A DNA stretch of 7,473 nt from an uncultured beta proteobacterium. GTDB lineage: Bacteria > Pseudomonadota > Gammaproteobacteria > Burkholderiales > Burkholderiaceae_C. Under the pieces are notes generated by a model. That model made no database searches and was not told where the DNA came from. It saw nothing but the letters and a program-made list of their open reading frames with translations. The translations under genes and the position numbers were made by a program. The DNA lies in NCBI GenBank assembly GCA_903958915.1, contig CAJBVC010000070.1, positions 1 through 7,473 on the forward strand. The letters run 5' to 3'. Shown here in pieces: positions 1-6,645 of the stretch (its first letter is position 1; each line of letters begins with the position of its first letter).

Positions 1-606
1 GGAGTGCAGTGCAATCCAGCCCGCATAGCGCCCCATCACTTCTACCACCATCACCCGCTGGTGGCTGTCGGCGGTGCTGTGCAGGCGGTCAATACACTCG
101 GTGGCAAACGCCACAGCCGTGTCGAAGCCGAACGTCGTCATCGTCTTGTCGAGGTCGTTGTCGATGGTCTTGGGCACCCCCACCACTTTCAGGCCCTTCA
201 GGTGCAGGGCATGGGCAATGGTCAGCGATCCGTCACCACCCACGGACACCAGCGCATCGATTTCTTTCTTGCCAAAGTACTCCAGAATTTCGTCGGATCG
301 GTCAATTTCGCGGGTCGAACCGTCGGGCATATGAATTGGAAAATGCAGCGGATTGCCCTTGTTGGTGGACCCCAGCATGGTGCCACCGAGGTGACCGATG
401 TTGCGCACGTGTTTGCGTGTAAGACGAAATACACCGTCTTCATAACGCTCGGGAAACAGTATGCCGTTGAAGCCGTCACGGATGCCGTAGCATTCCCAGC
501 CCCGATTAGCGGCGGCAATTACGACAGATCGAATCACGGCGTTGAGGCCCGGCGCGTCGCCGCCACCGGTACAGATGGCAATACGCTTGATGTGTTGTTG
601 TGTCAT
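1..606 (-). CDS. pfkA: 6-phosphofructokinase, N-terminal part (cut by the window edge)
   Basis: This cytoplasmic enzyme phosphorylates fructose 6-phosphate to fructose 1,6-bisphosphate, the committed step of Embden-Meyerhof glycolysis. The 202 visible codons run in frame to the window edge, so the C-terminal part is missing. Family motifs appear in order: the nucleotide-binding loop GGGDAPGLNAVIR (residues 14-26), GGDGS (123-127), PKTIDND (145-151, with the catalytic base Asp149), FGFDTA (159-164), SHQR (181-184) and EVMGRYAGW (189-197). The ATG at 604-606 is supported by an AAGGA ribosome binding site (plus-strand 614-618) seven bases upstream. Gly126 corresponds to E. coli Gly104, typical of ATP users, while Lys146 corresponds to E. 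coli Gly124 and is typical of pyrophosphate-dependent or mixed-type enzymes. ATP as the phosphoryl donor is therefore likely but not certain. The gene is transcribed divergently from the thioredoxin-like gene. The family call is very secure; the donor is inferred. Confidence 0.95.
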   Translation of the reverse strand, partial: MTQQHIKRIAICTGGGDAPGLNAVIRSVVIAAANRGWECYGIRDGFNGILFPERYEDGVFRLTRKHVRNIGHLGGTMLGSTNKGNPLHFPIHMPDGSTREIDRSDEILEYFGKKEIDALVSVGGDGSLTIAHALHLKGLKVVGVPKTIDNDLDKTMTTFGFDTAVAFATECIDRLHSTADSHQRVMVVEVMGRYAGWIALHS

Positions 607-630
607 GCTTTTTTCCTTCGAAGTGTGAAG

Positions 631-660
631 ATTATGCAGGAGGCATTTTCGTACTTGCAA
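631..660 (-). promoter_or_regulatory. Candidate sigma-70 promoter for the phosphofructokinase gene
   Basis: Read on the minus strand, TTGCAA (655-660) and CATAAT (631-636) are separated by 18 bases. They match the -35 and -10 consensus at 4/6 and 5/6 positions. Transcription would start near 624, giving a short leader of about 18 bases that holds the AAGGA ribosome binding site. Position and spacing fit well; there is no experimental support. TTGCAA is itself a palindrome, but I see no good -10 for the opposite direction. Confidence 0.5.
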
Positions 661-691
661 CTTATGCTGGCTCTTCTGCGATCATTCCGTG

Positions 692-1069
692 ATGCAAAGC
701 CAAACCAACCCATCCGAATCAGCCCTGGTAGTGGCGTGCCTGTGTGCCACCTGGTGTGGAACCTGTGGAACCTACCAGAGCGCTTTTCTGCAGCTTGAAC
801 GCCAGTTTCCTGAGGTCCGCTTCCTGTGGATTGACATTGAAGACGAAGCCGATCTGGTCGATCCGATAGAGGTCGAGAACTTTCCCACGCTGCTCATTGC
901 CAGCGGTCTTACGCCGCTGTTCTTTGGCACCTTGACCCCACACATTGAAACCTTACAGCGGCTGATCACGTCCTGCGCCGAGGGCACAGCGCCACCAGCC
1001 TCGTCCGTAAGCGGCATACACGGGCTGGCCCAGCGCCTGCAGAACTTCTCAAGCAAAAAAGGCCTGTAG
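692..1069 (+). CDS. Thioredoxin-fold protein with a CGTC active site
   Basis: This small (125 aa) cytoplasmic protein has a thioredoxin fold and probably acts in thiol-disulfide exchange or as a redox-sensing partner. The active site is W21-C22-G23-T24-C25, followed by the usual pattern of a helix, a strand ending in an acidic turn (WIDIEDE, 46-52) and the cis-proline loop NFPT with Pro65. It has CGTC instead of the classical thioredoxin CGPC, and two extra cysteines (Cys16 and Cys18) lie just before the active site. The last 30 or so residues (Ser/Ala-rich, then a short helix) extend beyond the core fold. No signal peptide or membrane segment is visible. ATG at 692 is chosen; a GTG immediately before it (689) is in frame and also possible, and neither has a clear Shine-Dalgarno sequence. 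The gene is divergent from phosphofructokinase and its stop lies 43 bp from the convergent alaS stop. The substrate is unknown. Confidence 0.85.
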   Translation: MQSQTNPSESALVVACLCATWCGTCGTYQSAFLQLERQFPEVRFLWIDIEDEADLVDPIEVENFPTLLIASGLTPLFFGTLTPHIETLQRLITSCAEGTAPPASSVSGIHGLAQRLQNFSSKKGL

Positions 1070-1112
1070 CGCCCGCGCAGCATGCGTAACCAGCTATTAA
1101 AGTCGTAGCACC

Positions 1113-3737
1113 CTAGAGTTTGGAGACAACCCAGGCCTGCACACTGTCCAAGGCTGCAGCAAGCTTGGCGGGCTCGGTACCACCAGCCATCGCCATGTCG
1201 GGCTTGCCGCCACCCTTGCCACCCAGCTGCTGCGCCACAAAATTGACCAATTCACCGGCTTTGACCCGGGCGACGGTATCGGGAGTCACCCCGGCGGCGA
1301 GTTGCACCTTGTCGCCGTCCACCACACCCAGCACAATGACCGCCGTCTTGAGTTTGTCCTTGAGCTTGTCCATGGTTTCGCGCAAGGTTTTGGTGTCTGC
1401 ACCGTCGAGCCGCGCTACCAGCAGCTTCACTCCACCCAGGTCGATCGCCTGGCTGAGCATTTCGTCACCCTGGGCGGAGGCCAATTTTCCTTTCAGCGCC
1501 GCGACTTCCTTCTCCAGCGCCCTGGCGTGCGCCACGACCTGGCTCAGCCGGTCGGTGACTTCGGCCACCGGCGCCTTGAGTGTCTGCGCTGTTGCCGCCA
1601 GGGTGTCTTCGAGGTACTGCAGATAGCCCAGTGCGTTCTGTCCCGTCACTGCCTCCAACCGTCGAATGCCTGCGGCCACACCGCTTTCCCCCACGATCTT
1701 GAACAGTCCAATGTCGCCGGTGCGCTGCACATGGGTGCCGCCACACAACTCGCGGCTGGAGCCGATATCGAGCACGCGCACCGTTTCCCCGTACTTTTCG
1801 CCGAAAAGCATCATGGCCCCGGTCTTTTGCGCCGATTCAATATCCATTACACGCGCCTGTGTTGCGGCATTGGCCATCACCTCGGCATTGACGCGAAACT
1901 CGATCTCGTGCATCTGCTCGTCGGTCACCGGAGCGTGGTGCGCAAAGTCAAAACGCGTACGGTCGGCGTTGACCTGGCTGCCCTTTTGCTGCACATGGTC
2001 GCCCAACACCTCGCGCAACGCCTTGTGCATCAGGTGTGTTGCCGAGTGGTTGCGGGTGGTCGAGGCGCGCACAGGCGCATCGACGTGGGCGGTCACCAGA
2101 TCGCCCACCTTGACGGTCCCGGTCGTGACCGTTCCGTGATGTCCAAAAACATCGGCCTTGATCTTTTGGGTGTCTTGAACCATGAACAGCGCGTGGTCGC
2201 TGAAGACTGCACCCTGATCACCCACCTGGCCACCGCTTTCCGAATAGAACGGTGTGGAGTCCAGTACCACCACCCCATTTTGACCTGCCAATAGCTCTTC
2301 AACCGGCGTACCATCAGCGTAAAGCGCTACGATATTCGTAGCAAAAGTGAGGTGGTCATAGCCCACAAACCGGTTTGCATGGGCACCGTACTCCAATGCT
2401 TTGTCCATTCTGAACTTGCCCGCCGCCCTGCCCTGGGCCTTCTGGCGGTCCATCGCTGCGTGAAAGCCGGCCTCGTCCACTTCCACGCCGTTCTCACGGC
2501 AGACGTCGGCAGACAAATCCAGCGGAAAACCGTAGGTGTCGTGCAGCTTGAACGCCACATCCCCGGGCAGCAGCTTGGAGCCATCGGCCAAGGCGGCGTC
2601 CAGTATCTCCATACCGTGGGCCAGCGTCTCGAAGAAACGCTCTTCCTCCACGCGCAGGATCTCGGTAATGCGTGCCTGCTGCGTAGCCAGGTTGGGATAG
2701 GCCTCGCCCATCACCATGACCAGATCGGCCACCAGCTTGTGGAAAAACGGTGTCTTCTTGCCCAGCTTGTAACCGTGGCGGATGGCGCGTCGGATGATGC
2801 GGCGCTGCACATAGCCCCGGCCCTCGTTGCCCGGGATCACGCCGTCACTCACCAGGAAGGCGGTGGCGCGAATGTGGTCCGCAATCACGCGCAGGCTCTT
2901 GTTCTCCAGGTCTGTGCAGCCGGTCTCGCGCGAGGCGGCGGCAATCAACTTTTCAAACAGGTCAATTTCGTAGTTGCTGTGCCGGTGTTGCAGGATGGCT
3001 GCCAGGCGCTCCAGGCCCATGCCGGTGTCCACGCACGGCGCCGGCAAGGGCTTCACCGACCCGTCTTCCTGCATGTCAAACTGCATGAACACGTTGTTCC
3101 AGATCTCGATGTAGCGGTCCCCGTCCTGCTCCGGGCTGCCGGGAGGGCCGCCCGCGATGTGCGGGCCGTGATCGTAAAAAATCTCGGAACACGGGCCGCA
3201 CGGGCCGGTGTCCGCCATCATCCAGAAGTTGTCGGAGGCGTATTTGGCGCCCTTGTTGTCACCGATGCGCACCACCCGGTCTGCTGGCAGCCCAATGTCC
3301 TTGGTCCAGATATCGTAGGCCTCGTCGTCATCGATATACACAGTGGCCCACAATTTGTCAGCGGGCAGCTTGTACACCTCGGTGAGCAGTTCCCAGGCCC
3401 ACATCAACGACTCGCGTTTGAAGTAGTCGCCAAAGCTCCAGTTGCCCAGCATCTCGAAAAACGTATGGTGGCGTGCGGTGTAACCCACATTTTCCAGGTC
3501 GTTGTGCTTGCCACCCGCACGAAGGCAGGCCTGAACCGACGCTGCACGTACGTACGAGCGTTTGTCCGACCCCAGAAAAACGTCCTTGAACTGCACCATG
3601 CCGGAATTCGTGAACATCAGGGTCGGATCGTTCCCTGGCACCAGGGAACTGCTGGCCACCACGGTGTGCCCTTTGGAGGCAAAGAAATCCAGAAAGGTCT
3701 TGCGAATGTCGGCAACGGTGACGGCAGGTGTACTCAT
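1113..3737 (-). CDS. alaS: Alanyl-tRNA synthetase
   Basis: This class II aminoacyl-tRNA synthetase charges tRNA-Ala with alanine and hydrolyses mischarged Ser- and Gly-tRNA-Ala. It is 874 aa, almost the same as E. coli AlaRS (876). The catalytic domain holds class II motif 1/2 sequence around [18 protein letters not shown] (89-106) and motif 3 around DTGMGLERL (237-245). The tRNA-recognition region includes [17 protein letters not shown] (306-322). The editing domain carries the zinc/active-site residues HSATH (His564, His568) and CGGTH (Cys665, His669). A predicted coiled coil (about 710-755) leads to the C-Ala domain with a glycine-rich [15 protein letters not shown] stretch (839-853). The ATG at 3737 is preferred: it begins right before the conserved N-terminus ([17 protein letters not shown]). 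An in-frame ATG 48 codons upstream would add residues unlike any AlaRS and would run through the candidate promoter. The ribosome binding site is weak. The gene is divergent from gabD and convergent with the thioredoxin-like gene. Confidence 0.98.
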   Translation of the reverse strand: MSTPAVTVADIRKTFLDFFASKGHTVVASSSLVPGNDPTLMFTNSGMVQFKDVFLGSDKRSYVRAASVQACLRAGGKHNDLENVGYTARHHTFFEMLGNWSFGDYFKRESLMWAWELLTEVYKLPADKLWATVYIDDDEAYDIWTKDIGLPADRVVRIGDNKGAKYASDNFWMMADTGPCGPCSEIFYDHGPHIAGGPPGSPEQDGDRYIEIWNNVFMQFDMQEDGSVKPLPAPCVDTGMGLERLAAILQHRHSNYEIDLFEKLIAAASRETGCTDLENKSLRVIADHIRATAFLVSDGVIPGNEGRGYVQRRIIRRAIRHGYKLGKKTPFFHKLVADLVMVMGEAYPNLATQQARITEILRVEEERFFETLAHGMEILDAALADGSKLLPGDVAFKLHDTYGFPLDLSADVCRENGVEVDEAGFHAAMDRQKAQGRAAGKFRMDKALEYGAHANRFVGYDHLTFATNIVALYADGTPVEELLAGQNGVVVLDSTPFYSESGGQVGDQGAVFSDHALFMVQDTQKIKADVFGHHGTVTTGTVKVGDLVTAHVDAPVRASTTRNHSATHLMHKALREVLGDHVQQKGSQVNADRTRFDFAHHAPVTDEQMHEIEFRVNAEVMANAATQARVMDIESAQKTGAMMLFGEKYGETVRVLDIGSSRELCGGTHVQRTGDIGLFKIVGESGVAAGIRRLEAVTGQNALGYLQYLEDTLAATAQTLKAPVAEVTDRLSQVVAHARALEKEVAALKGKLASAQGDEMLSQAIDLGGVKLLVARLDGADTKTLRETMDKLKDKLKTAVIVLGVVDGDKVQLAAGVTPDTVARVKAGELVNFVAQQLGGKGGGKPDMAMAGGTEPAKLAAALDSVQAWVVSKL

Positions 3738-3802
3738 GGTGTGAATTGGCTCTGAAGTTGGGCTGTGTCGATGCACGGCGAAGGCTGTGCAGGCAGCCTC
3801 TG

Positions 3803-3831
3803 ATTTTAAGTGGTACCACCGTGAAAGTCGC
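3803..3831 (-). promoter_or_regulatory. Candidate alaS promoter containing a 10-bp palindrome
   Basis: Read on the minus strand, a good -10 box TAAAAT (3803-3808, 5/6) lies 17 bases from a poor -35 GCGACT (3826-3831, 3/6). Between them sits a perfect palindrome, GTGGTACCAC (3810-3819). Transcription would begin near 3796, leaving a leader of roughly 59 bases before the alaS ATG. E. coli AlaRS represses its own gene by binding a palindrome near its transcription start, so this palindrome could be an operator. That link is inference only. Confidence 0.35.
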
Positions 3832-3934
3832 AGGCGGCGCAGGTGGACGCCAAAAAACAGGCTAATCTCGGGCTTTTGCACTTGCGCCGTGCCCTACGGT
3901 AGCAACACCCCGCAGCTTTTCAGGAGCCATTGCC

Positions 3935-5413
3935 ATGCTTGCGAACCCTTCTCCCCTGTCACTCCTCAAGGATCCCAGCCTGTTCAAAACCGACGCGCTG
4001 ATCAACGGGCAATGGATCGCAGGCAGCAGCCGTTTCGATGTGTTGGACCCCGCCACGGGCCAAAAACTCGCCGACGTAGCCAATATGGAGCCGAAAGACG
4101 CAGAAGCCGCCATCGCCGCTGCCAACGCTGCCTGGCCCGCATGGAAAGCCAAGACCGGCAAGGAGCGCAGCATCATCCTGCGCAAGTGGTTCGATTTGCT
4201 GATGGCGAACCAGGATGACCTGGGCCGCATGATGACCGCCGAACAAGGCAAGCCCCTGCCTGAGGCCAAAGGCGAAGTGGCGTATGGCGCCAGCTTTGTC
4301 GAGTGGTTTGCGGAAGAAGCCAAGCGCGTCAATGGCGAAACCTTGCCGCAATTTGACAACAACCGCCGCCTGATGATTTTGAAGCAACCGATTGGCGTGT
4401 GTGCCGCCATCACCCCGTGGAATTTCCCTTTGGCCATGATCACCCGCAAAGTGGCACCGGCGTTGGCAGCTGGTTGCCCGGTGATCATCAAACCCGCCGA
4501 ATTGACGCCCCTGACCGCCCTGGCGGCGGCCGAGTTGGCCATGCGCGCCGGCATTCCGGCAGGCGTACTCAACATTTTGAGCGCCGACGCAGACAACTCC
4601 ATAGCCATCGGCAAGGTGATCTGCGCCAGCGACACGGTGCGCCACATCAGCTTTACCGGCAGCACGGAGGTGGGCCGCATCCTGATGGCACAAAGTGCCC
4701 CCACCATCAAGAAAATGTCGCTTGAACTGGGTGGCAACGCGCCCTTTATCGTGTTTGACGATGCTGACATCGACAGTGCCGTCGAAGGGGCTTTTGCCAG
4801 CAAGTATCGCAATGCGGGCCAAACCTGCGTCTGCTCCAACCGCCTGTATGTGCAAAACGGGGTTTACGACCAGTTCGTCGAGAAGTTTTCGGCCAAGGTG
4901 CGCACGGCCAAGGTGGGCAATGGCTTTGAAGAAGGCGTCAACCAGGGGCCCCTGATTGAAGAAGCTGCGCTACAAAAAGTGGAGCGGCATGTGCAGGATG
5001 CGCTTGCCAAAGGAGCCCGTTTGACGGTTGGCGGAAAACGCATGAGCGGCCAGTTTTTCGAGCCTACCGTGATGGCTGATGCCACCGCCGACATGCTGTG
5101 CGCCAAGGAAGAAACCTTTGGCCCGTTCGCCCCGGTATTCAAGTTCAGCACTGAACAGGAAGCCATTGACGCAGCCAACGCCACTGAGTTCGGCCTGGCC
5201 AGCTACTTTTACAGCCGCGACATCGGGCGCATCTACCGTGTGGGTGAAGCACTCGAATACGGCATGGTCGGTGTCAATGTGGGCATTCTGGCCACCGAGC
5301 ACGTGCCCTTTGGCGGCGTCAAGCAATCCGGTCTGGGCCGTGAAGGCTCGCACTTCGGCATGGACGACTACCTGGAAGTAAAGTACATCTGCATTGGTGA
5401 CATTCTGAAATAG
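3935..5413 (+). CDS. gabD: Succinate-semialdehyde dehydrogenase (aldehyde dehydrogenase family)
   Basis: This cytoplasmic enzyme oxidises succinate semialdehyde to succinate, the last step of 4-aminobutyrate (GABA) breakdown into the TCA cycle. It is 492 aa and aligns from memory along its whole length with E. coli GabD (482 aa). Catalytic residues are intact: Asn163 in PWNFP, Glu264 in LELGGNAPF, Cys298 in GQTCVCSNR, and EETFGP (392-397). The Rossmann-fold loop FTGSTEVG is at 240-247, and the family C-terminus SGLGREGSHFGMDDYLEVKY is at 465-484. Lys186 is followed by Pro-Ala-Glu189, whereas E. coli GabD (NADP-preferring) has Ser at that last position; Glu there usually favours NAD+. A second cysteine (Cys300) sits two residues after the catalytic one. 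The ATG has a clear AGGAG site (3922-3926) eight bases upstream. It is divergent from alaS and followed by a tRNA gene; no GABA transaminase or permease gene is in the window, so the true aldehyde substrate is inferred from similarity. Confidence 0.95.
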   Translation: MLANPSPLSLLKDPSLFKTDALINGQWIAGSSRFDVLDPATGQKLADVANMEPKDAEAAIAAANAAWPAWKAKTGKERSIILRKWFDLLMANQDDLGRMMTAEQGKPLPEAKGEVAYGASFVEWFAEEAKRVNGETLPQFDNNRRLMILKQPIGVCAAITPWNFPLAMITRKVAPALAAGCPVIIKPAELTPLTALAAAELAMRAGIPAGVLNILSADADNSIAIGKVICASDTVRHISFTGSTEVGRILMAQSAPTIKKMSLELGGNAPFIVFDDADIDSAVEGAFASKYRNAGQTCVCSNRLYVQNGVYDQFVEKFSAKVRTAKVGNGFEEGVNQGPLIEEAALQKVERHVQDALAKGARLTVGGKRMSGQFFEPTVMADATADMLCAKEETFGPFAPVFKFSTEQEAIDAANATEFGLASYFYSRDIGRIYRVGEALEYGMVGVNVGILATEHVPFGGVKQSGLGREGSHFGMDDYLEVKYICIGDILK

Positions 5414-5432
5414 GACGGCGCTGTCAACCGAC

Positions 5433-5438
5433 TAGAAT
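5433..5438 (+). promoter_or_regulatory. Possible -10 box for the tRNA-Gly gene
   Basis: TAGAAT (5/6 to the -10 consensus) lies ten bases before the tRNA and is followed by a GC-rich stretch (GGCGGC), like the discriminator of stringently controlled stable-RNA promoters. No convincing -35 is seen at 16-18 bases, and the leader would be only about 2-3 bases. Read-through from gabD is a reasonable alternative. Confidence 0.25.
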
Positions 5439-5447
5439 GGCGGCTTC

Positions 5448-5521
5448 GCGGGCGTCGTTCAATGGTAGGACTCTTGCTTCCCAAGCAAATAACGTGGGTT
5501 CGATTCCCATCGCCCGCTCCA
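5448..5521 (+). tRNA. tRNA-Gly (anticodon CCC)
   Basis: A complete 74-base tRNA including encoded CCA (5519-5521) decodes GGG glycine codons. The acceptor stem pairs GCGGGCG (5448-5454) with CGCCCGC (5511-5517), with discriminator U5518. The D-stem pairs GTTC (5457-5460) with GGAC (5468-5471) through a seven-base loop. The anticodon loop TTCCCAA (5478-5484) has anticodon CCC at 5480-5482. The T-arm is GTGGG (5494-5498), loop TTCGATT (5499-5505), and CCCAT (5506-5510). It closely resembles E. coli tRNA-Gly(CCC). The outermost anticodon-stem pair (27-43) is C5473 opposite A5489, a mismatch, so that stem has four Watson-Crick pairs. The gene lies 34 bases after the gabD stop. No direct repeat of its 3' end is seen in the window, so there is no sign of an integrated element. 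Confidence 0.96.
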
Positions 5522-5554
5522 GAATGAATTTTCTAGTCGCAATTGGTGCGCAGC

Positions 5555-5577
5555 AACTCCAGTGACCGAGTTTTGCT
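5555..5577 (+). terminator. Weak candidate terminator after the tRNA
   Basis: AACTC (5555-5559) can pair with GAGTT (5568-5572) across an eight-base loop, followed by TTGCTTTC. The stem is short and the U-tract interrupted, so this is at best a weak intrinsic terminator for the tRNA (or a gabD-tRNA) transcript. Confidence 0.22.
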
Positions 5578-5587
5578 TTCGTTCGAT

Positions 5588-5950
5588 CTACCGTTTGAAA
5601 CGGCGCGTCAACGGCATCTGGTTGTCGGGGACCACCCCCCGAAACAGTTCGGTGATGGAGTCGAGTTTTTCCCGAGCCATGCGCTCACCGGCGTGGGACG
5701 CCAGTAGCGCCATGACTTCGCTACGCAGATACCAGAGAGTTTGCACCTCTGGCGCCCCGCCAATTTTGGACCATACGCCACTGCCATGATCTCCATCGAG
5801 TTCCATCAGGGCGTCGAGCATGGCTTCACGAATTCCCTCCAAACGACCATCGATATCAACAATCGTATTGCGTTCGCTCAGGAGGGCGGCAAAGCTGGAA
5901 GTGAAACGGGACAGTGTCTTGCGCATGGGAATGGTGAAAAAGAGATTCAT
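5588..5950 (-). CDS. Uncharacterised small protein (120 aa)
   Basis: I do not recognise a named family. The protein is soluble-looking and mostly helical by eye. It has a basic N-terminus (MRKTLSRF, 9-16), an acidic stretch around VDIDGRLEGIREAMLDALMELDGDHG, a Trp-centred segment (GVWSKIGGAPEVQTLWYLRSE) and a long amphipathic helix-like stretch (MALLASHAGERMAREKLDSITELFRG), ending in a basic tail (TRRFKR). There is no signal peptide, membrane span or cysteine. ATG at 5950 is chosen; a GTG directly upstream (5953) and an ATG at 5926 are alternatives, and none has a strong ribosome binding site. It lies about 96 bases downstream of the FKBP gene on the same strand and could share its transcript. 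The amino-acid composition looks like a real protein rather than a shadow frame, and no better reading frame covers the region. Confidence 0.65.
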   Translation of the reverse strand: MNLFFTIPMRKTLSRFTSSFAALLSERNTIVDIDGRLEGIREAMLDALMELDGDHGSGVWSKIGGAPEVQTLWYLRSEVMALLASHAGERMAREKLDSITELFRGVVPDNQMPLTRRFKR

Positions 5951-6006
5951 CACCCCGTATGAACCGGCTGGCTTTGCGCCTATGCTGCCGATCGTACCGT
6001 CACTTC

Positions 6007-6019
6007 ATTACTGAATTCT
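6007..6019 (+). repeat. Left arm of a 13-bp inverted repeat around the FKBP gene
   Basis: ATTACTGAATTCT here is the exact reverse complement of 6489-6501. It lies 27 bases beyond the FKBP stop codon. The identity does not continue past 13 bases on either side. The function is unknown, and chance is possible. Confidence 0.5.
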
Positions 6020-6046
6020 TAACGCGTCCGACGACACGGCAATGTG

Positions 6047-6484
6047 CTACTGAACCGCCAACACCTCGACGTTGAATACCAGTGCGGCATTGGGCGGAAT
6101 GACTCCTGGCACCCCGGACGCCCCGTAGCCCATGCTACTGGGAATGATGAGCGTACGCGTTCCACCTACGCGCATGCCGGCCACGCCCTGGTCCCAGCCC
6201 GCAATCACCTGACCCGCGCCGAGCTTGAATTGAAACGGGGATTTGCCAACCGATGAGTCAAACAATGCACCCCGGAAATTGGCTGCCGTGGCGTCATACA
6301 GCCAGCCCGAGTAATGCACTGTGACCAGATTGCCTGCTGCGGCGACCGCACCGTTTCCAATCGCAGTATCGGTCACTTGCAACGCAGTCGGCCCAGCGGG
6401 TGCGGCAGTGCCGGAACCGCCGCCGCCACACCCAGCCACCAGCAAACTCAAGGTCAACACCACCCAAGCAAGAAGTTTTTTCAT
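6047..6484 (-). CDS. FKBP-type peptidyl-prolyl cis-trans isomerase, lipoprotein
   Basis: This 145-aa enzyme should catalyse cis-trans isomerisation of X-Pro bonds in the periplasm, acting as a folding helper anchored to a membrane. The N-terminus is a lipoprotein signal: MKK, a hydrophobic stretch (4-15) and the lipobox LVAGC with acylated Cys19. Gly at the next position lacks the inner-membrane-retention Asp, so outer-membrane sorting is likely. A Gly/Ala/Pro linker (20-33) precedes one FKBP domain (about 34-145). All main FKBP pocket residues are recognisable by comparison with FKBP12: Tyr58 (VHYSGWL), Phe75-Asp76 (FDSS), Phe84, Val93-Ile94 and Trp97 (VIAGWDQG), Tyr120 (GYGASG) and Phe137 (LVFNVEVL). 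A loop of about seven residues is added between HYSGWL and FDSS, as is common in bacterial secreted FKBPs. The ribosome binding site is poor. The gene is divergent from the CoA-transferase gene. Confidence 0.94.
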   Translation of the reverse strand: MKKLLAWVVLTLSLLVAGCGGGGSGTAAPAGPTALQVTDTAIGNGAVAAAGNLVTVHYSGWLYDATAANFRGALFDSSVGKSPFQFKLGAGQVIAGWDQGVAGMRVGGTRTLIIPSSMGYGASGVPGVIPPNAALVFNVEVLAVQ

Positions 6485-6488
6485 ATCG

Positions 6489-6501
6489 AGAATTCAGTAA
6501 T
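6489..6501 (-). repeat. Right arm of the 13-bp inverted repeat, just upstream of the FKBP start
   Basis: AGAATTCAGTAAT is the perfect reverse complement of 6007-6019. It sits four bases upstream of the FKBP ATG, where a Shine-Dalgarno sequence would be expected, so it is probably within the mRNA leader. In an RNA covering both arms they could pair and hide the start region; this is speculation. Confidence 0.5.
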
Positions 6502-6645
6502 TTGCGCCAATGGCGGCAGTTGAAGAAGCCCCTATGTTAACGAGCAGTCCACCCCGCGTAGCGGCCGCACGGTATCGTGGTTTCCCCGGTAGCGACAACA
6601 GGCCAATATGGACGAAGATGGCAGGAACAACACCAGAGTCAACGC

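Noticed and set aside
4..798. A long open frame on the plus strand opposite phosphofructokinase
   Set aside because: It is the antisense shadow of a gene with unmistakable PFK motifs; its His-rich composition is typical of such shadows in high-GC DNA.
1055..1085. A possible alaS terminator: a GGC/GCC mini-stem followed by six T on the minus strand
   Set aside because: The stem is only three or four pairs and the T-run coincides with Lys codons at the end of the thioredoxin-like gene, so I do not call it.
2352..3755. A 467-codon plus-strand open frame inside alaS
   Set aside because: It lies antisense to the conserved AlaRS catalytic region and has no recognisable domain; it is open because of GC-rich codon bias on the other strand.
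3738..3881. A 48-codon N-terminal extension of alaS beginning at an ATG at 3881
   Set aside because: The added residues are unlike any AlaRS N-terminus, the 874-aa form matches the family length, and the extension would run across the candidate promoter.
3855..3905. A sigma-54-like or sigma-70 promoter for gabD around TTGCAC
   Set aside because: GG-to-GC spacing does not fit sigma-54, and no -10 better than TAGCAA is found at correct spacing.
3862..4855. Two long minus-strand open frames opposite the first part of gabD
   Set aside because: Both are antisense shadows of intact aldehyde dehydrogenase sequence.
5448..5521. tRNA-Gly as an integration (att) site
   Set aside because: No repeat of the tRNA 3' end and no integrase or mobile gene is visible in the window.
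6485..6645. A small gene or hairpin-based element between the FKBP and CoA-transferase genes
   Set aside because: Only a four-pair hairpin (CACG-GTAT-CGTG) and an eight-base GCGGCCGC palindrome are seen, with no U-tract or convincing coding frame; the frame from 6510 overlaps the CoA-transferase start and looks random.
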